Positions 60,522 through 64,000 of a stretch of 64,000 bases of DNA are shown here, piece by piece. Within the stretch, counting starts at the first letter, position 1, and every line of letters starts with the position of its first letter. The notes under the pieces were generated by a model. The model worked only from the letters and a program-made list of their open reading frames with translations, was not told where the DNA came from and did no database searches. The translations under genes and the position numbers were made by a program. Origin of the DNA: Streptomyces sp. NBC_00094. GTDB lineage: Bacteria > Actinomycetota > Actinomycetes > Streptomycetales > Streptomycetaceae. The stretch spans positions 3,787,501-3,851,500 of the forward strand of contig NZ_JAPEMB010000001.1 in the NCBI RefSeq assembly GCF_026343125.1, written 5' to 3'.

Positions 60522-60747
60522 CGCCGCCGCAGCCGCCGCCACCCCCGCAGCTGGATCCGGAGCTGCAGGAGCTTCCGCCCCCTCCGCAGCCCCCGGAACC
60601 GCTGCCGCCTCCGTCGGCCCAGCTGCGACCGCTCCTCCGCCCGCCGCGTCGGCTGCCGTGCCGGACTCCGGCACCGGACCGGCCCCGGAACGCGCCGACC
60701 AGACCGATGAAGACGACCGCCCCGATGAAGATGATGAAGAGTTCCAT
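60514..60747 (-). CDS. small membrane protein with Gly/Ser/Cys tail
   Basis: A 77-residue protein: one membrane helix (~2-20, LFIIFIGAVVFIGLVGAF), a basic stretch (RHGSRRGGRRSGRS) and a tail of Gly, Ser and Cys (~46-77) with five cysteines. Such tails occur in TIGR04222- and TPM-like membrane proteins of actinobacteria. No enzyme motif. It is likely a diverged duplicate of the gene just upstream. ATG 60747. Confidence 0.7.
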   Translation of the reverse strand: MELFIIFIGAVVFIGLVGAFRGRSGAGVRHGSRRGGRRSGRSWADGGGSGSGGCGGGGSSCSSGSSCGGGGGCGGGS

Positions 60748-60800
60748 GTGTACTACCCCCGTTCTTCTGTACGAGGGGGATGCCCTCTGCAGCCCCCCGT

Positions 60801-60828
60801 CAAAGCCGACTTGAGCGAGTCCAGAGGT

Positions 60829-60830
<2 letters not shown>
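60801..60830 (-). promoter_or_regulatory. leader repeat, copy 1
   Basis: Matches the sequence at 61135-61164 at 26 of 30 positions, and lies upstream of the downstream small membrane protein gene. The pair is consistent with duplication of a gene plus its promoter. Confidence 0.65.
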
Positions 60831-61104
<274 letters not shown>

Positions 61105-61134
61105 GCCAGGGCGATCCCCTCGGCACGTCCTCGC

Positions 61135-61164
61135 CAAAGCGCACTTGAGCAAGTCCAGAGCTTC
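61135..61164 (-). promoter_or_regulatory. leader repeat, copy 2
   Basis: Copy 2 of the same leader, upstream of the Ser/Cys-tail gene (ATG 61104). Both copies contain ACTTGAGC-AGTCCAGAG with one differing base between. Confidence 0.65.
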
Positions 61165-61181
61165 CCCCCAGGATGGCGGTC

Positions 61182-62351
61182 ATGACACGACCGCTGCTCA
61201 ACCGACGGCTCGCCGAGTTCGGGACGACGATCTTCGCCGAGATGTCCGCGCTCGCCGCCAGGACCGGGTCGATCAATCTCGGCCAGGGCTTCCCCGACAC
61301 CGACGGCCCCGAGGAGATCCGCGAGGCCGCCGTCCGCGCGCTGCGCGACGGCCGCGGCAACCAGTACCCGCCCGGCCCCGGCGTGCCCGAGCTGCGGCAG
61401 GCCGTCGCCGACCACCAGCGGGAGCGGTACGGGATCGCGTACGACCCCGACACGGAGGTACTGGTCACCGCGGGCGCGACCGAGGCGATCGCGGCCTCGC
61501 TGCTCGCCCTCGTGGAGCCGGGCGACGAGGTGATCGCCCTGGAGCCGTACTACGACTCGTACGCGGCCTGCATCGCGATGGCCGGCGGCACCCGCGTCCC
61601 CGTCACCCTCCGCCCGCACGAGGGCGCCTACGTCCTCGACCTGGACGAACTGCGGGCCGCCGTCACCGACCGGACCCGGCTGATCCTGCTCAACACCCCG
61701 CACAACCCCACCGGCACCGTCCTCACCCGCGCCGAGCTGACCGCCGTGGCCGAGCTGGCGATCGAGCGGGACCTGCTCGTCGTCACCGACGAGGTGTACG
61801 AGCACCTGGTCTTCGACGGGGCCGAGCACGTACCGATCGCGAGCCTCCCCGGGATGCGGGAGCGGACCGTCACCATCGGGTCGAGCGGGAAGACGTTCTC
61901 GTTCACCGGCTGGAAGGTCGGCTGGATCACCGCGAGCCCCGAGCTGACCACCGCCGTCCGCTCGGCCAAGCAGTTCCTCACGTACGTCTCCGCCGGCCCG
62001 TTCCAGTACGCGATCGCCGAGGCGCTGCGCCTCCCGGCCACGTACTTCGACGAGCTCCGCGCCGATCTGCGGGCCAAGCGGGACCTGCTGAGCGAAGGCC
62101 TCGCGCAGGCGGGTTTCGAGGTCTACCGCCCGGCGGGGACCTACTTCGTCACCACCGACATCCGCCCCCTCGGCGCCGACGACGGCTTCGCCTTCTGCCG
62201 CTCGCTCCCCGAGCGCGCGGGTGTCGTCGCCATCCCGAACGCCGTCTTCTACGACCACCGCGAGGCCGGCGCCCCCTTCGTCCGCTTCGCCTTCTGCAAG
62301 AAGACGGAGGTCCTGGAGGAGGCCGTCTCCCGCCTCAAGCGCCTCGCCTGA
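61182..62351 (+). CDS. class I/II PLP aminotransferase (kynurenine aminotransferase-like)
   Basis: A 389-residue fold-type I aminotransferase. The N-terminal INLGQGFPDTDGPEEIREAA matches the kynurenine/methionine aminotransferase (YbdL, KAT) group; LNTPHNPTGTVLTRAEL, TDEVYEHLVFDG and the Schiff-base Lys in GSSGKTFSFTGWKVGW are all present. Possible substrates are aromatic or sulfur amino acids. ATG 61182 was preferred over ATG 61173. A link to the kyn operon is only suggestive. Confidence 0.88.
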   Translation: MTRPLLNRRLAEFGTTIFAEMSALAARTGSINLGQGFPDTDGPEEIREAAVRALRDGRGNQYPPGPGVPELRQAVADHQRERYGIAYDPDTEVLVTAGATEAIAASLLALVEPGDEVIALEPYYDSYAACIAMAGGTRVPVTLRPHEGAYVLDLDELRAAVTDRTRLILLNTPHNPTGTVLTRAELTAVAELAIERDLLVVTDEVYEHLVFDGAEHVPIASLPGMRERTVTIGSSGKTFSFTGWKVGWITASPELTTAVRSAKQFLTYVSAGPFQYAIAEALRLPATYFDELRADLRAKRDLLSEGLAQAGFEVYRPAGTYFVTTDIRPLGADDGFAFCRSLPERAGVVAIPNAVFYDHREAGAPFVRFAFCKKTEVLEEAVSRLKRLA

Positions 62352-62423
62352 GACCGGAGCGGGGCCCGAGGCCGAGGCCCCGCCTGAGGCCGAGGCCCCC
62401 GCCCGGGGCCCGGGGCCCGCTCC

Positions 62424-62465
62424 CGCTCCCCGCTCCCCGCTCCCCGCTCCCCGCTCCCCGCTCCC
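62424..62465. repeat. six exact copies of a heptamer
   Basis: CGCTCCC repeated six times in tandem, 72 bases after the aminotransferase stop codon, next to other GC-rich low-complexity sequence. Confidence 0.95.
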
Positions 62466-62476
62466 CGGCAACACGA

Positions 62477-62528
62477 AAGCCCGGCCCGGGGCCGTGACGT
62501 ACAAGAGTCACAGCCCCCGGCCGGGCTT
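62477..62528. terminator. bidirectional terminator, 22-bp stem
   Basis: Arms 62477-62498 and 62507-62528 pair over 22 bp with two mismatches around an 8-base loop, between the converging aminotransferase and YbjN genes. Confidence 0.88.
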
Positions 62529-62559
62529 CGGCGTACTGCGGACGGCCGTCGAGGGAGGC

Positions 62560-63093
62560 TCAGGCCTCCTCGTCGCCGGCCTTCTCCTCGGGGGTCGCCA
62601 GACCGAACTGCTCCACGACCCACTTGTCGAACTCGATGGAGGCGCGGACCCAGCTGACCGTGGAGGACACGAAGTGCTCCAGGGCGACGCCGGTGCCGAT
62701 CAGCATCTGGGCCTCACCGATGAGACGGAGGGTGGCGGAGCCGTCCTCCTCCTCGTGCAGGTGCGTGTAGACCTTGGGCCACAGGGTGCGGCGGTTCCAG
62801 TCGTCGATCGCGTCGAGGACCTTGGCGCGGTCGTCGGCGGAGTGCGGGCGGTCGTAGAACGTCCGCACGGAGAAGACCTGCTGCTCGTCCTCGCCGCGGA
62901 ACATGAAGTACGTGCGGAACTCCTCCCACGGAGCCGCGAGGTCACCCTCGTCGTCGACGACGTACTTCAGCTCCATCTGCTCGAGGAGCTGCTTGACGAG
63001 GTCCTGGTCGGGGACGACGGGGCCCGCCGGTCCTGCGGCCTGAGGCTGGGGCTGGCCCCCGAAATTCGGAATCGAGGACGGGTCGATGCTCAC
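62560..63093 (-). CDS. YbjN domain protein
   Basis: A 177-residue protein of the YbjN (type III secretion chaperone-like) fold: LKYVVDDEGDLAAPWEEFRT, then NRRTLWPKVYTHLHEEEDGS and a helical end IGTGVALEHFVSSTVSWVRA. Function poorly defined; in bacteria it is linked to stress and motility. GTG 63093 (VSIDPSSIPN) with an upstream GAAGGG was chosen. It lies downstream of clpB on the same strand. Confidence 0.87.
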   Translation of the reverse strand: MSIDPSSIPNFGGQPQPQAAGPAGPVVPDQDLVKQLLEQMELKYVVDDEGDLAAPWEEFRTYFMFRGEDEQQVFSVRTFYDRPHSADDRAKVLDAIDDWNRRTLWPKVYTHLHEEEDGSATLRLIGEAQMLIGTGVALEHFVSSTVSWVRASIEFDKWVVEQFGLATPEEKAGDEEA

Positions 63094-63223
63094 CGTGTAT
63101 TTCCCTTCGTACGGATGCTCGCCATCCTCCCCCATGTCGGGCGGTTCGGGGGAGCCCCACCAGCCGCGATCCGCTGCGGGCTGACAAGATCTGCACCCTC
63201 CGTCGCCGCCCGACCCCTCCGGG

Positions 63224-64000
<777 letters not shown>

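Noticed and set aside
62424..62465. Heptamer repeat as a phase-variation switch
   Set aside because: It lies after the stop codon of one gene and before the terminator, so copy-number change would not alter a reading frame or an obvious promoter.

Overview
This window reads as core chromosome of a Streptomyces or a close relative. It is strongly G+C-rich with G/C-ending codons, uses GTG and TTG starts, and carries SigE-type sigma factor, DUF397/XRE, DUF6191, DUF6232 and DUF3152 families. It has a parS-like ParB site and a chitin-type promoter repeat upstream of a family 19 chitinase. From memory, the order asd-ask-recR-ybaB ... purA ... kynurenine genes ... fba-pyrE ... clpB follows the central S. 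coelicolor chromosome. No rRNA, tRNA, CRISPR array, prophage or transposase gene was seen. The window opens just before a small hypothetical gene and ends inside clpB.

0-12 kb: alkyl sulfatase, YdcF-like membrane protein, a regulator half lacking its ATPase, a duplicated Lrp/AsnC regulator, a methyltransferase, an S9 peptidase, SURF1, and an ECF sigma factor with a coupled membrane protein. 12-17 kb: ybaB-recR-DUF5063-ask-asd, all on the minus strand; the aspartate genes overlap, and ask has a plausible internal start for a beta subunit. 17-29 kb: small regulatory modules, each with a visible operator-like sequence: DJ-1/PfpI-MarR, VapBC-type toxin-antitoxin, XRE-DUF397, chitinase, MarR with haloalkane dehalogenase.

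29-44 kb: a membrane-anchored PstS-like protein followed by a Ser/Thr kinase, then a translationally coupled pair of small membrane proteins that share a GD-x-VNI-x-GG-x-x-HTGIV motif at facing ends (the most novel candidate here). Next come purA, a DAG-kinase-like gene, a GbsR/MarR-controlled ABC exporter with a perfect 16-bp palindrome, a P450, and a two-component system. 44-57 kb: a secreted FG-GAP protein, the complete tryptophan-to-anthranilate operon (TDO, kynureninase, formamidase), DUF3152, DUF3151, a 200-bp MITE-like element, a DHA2 transporter, a MalY-like aminotransferase, fba, parS, pyrE and an aldose epimerase. 57-64 kb: a CoxG-like protein, a membrane spermidine synthase, DUF2617, two tandem small proteins with Gly/Ser/Cys tails, an aminotransferase, YbjN and clpB.

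A cross-cutting oddity is that at least six genes have short tandem duplications lying across or just past their stop codons, with units of 12 to 36 bp. A one-ended copy of the MITE terminus also sits 17 kb away from the complete element.
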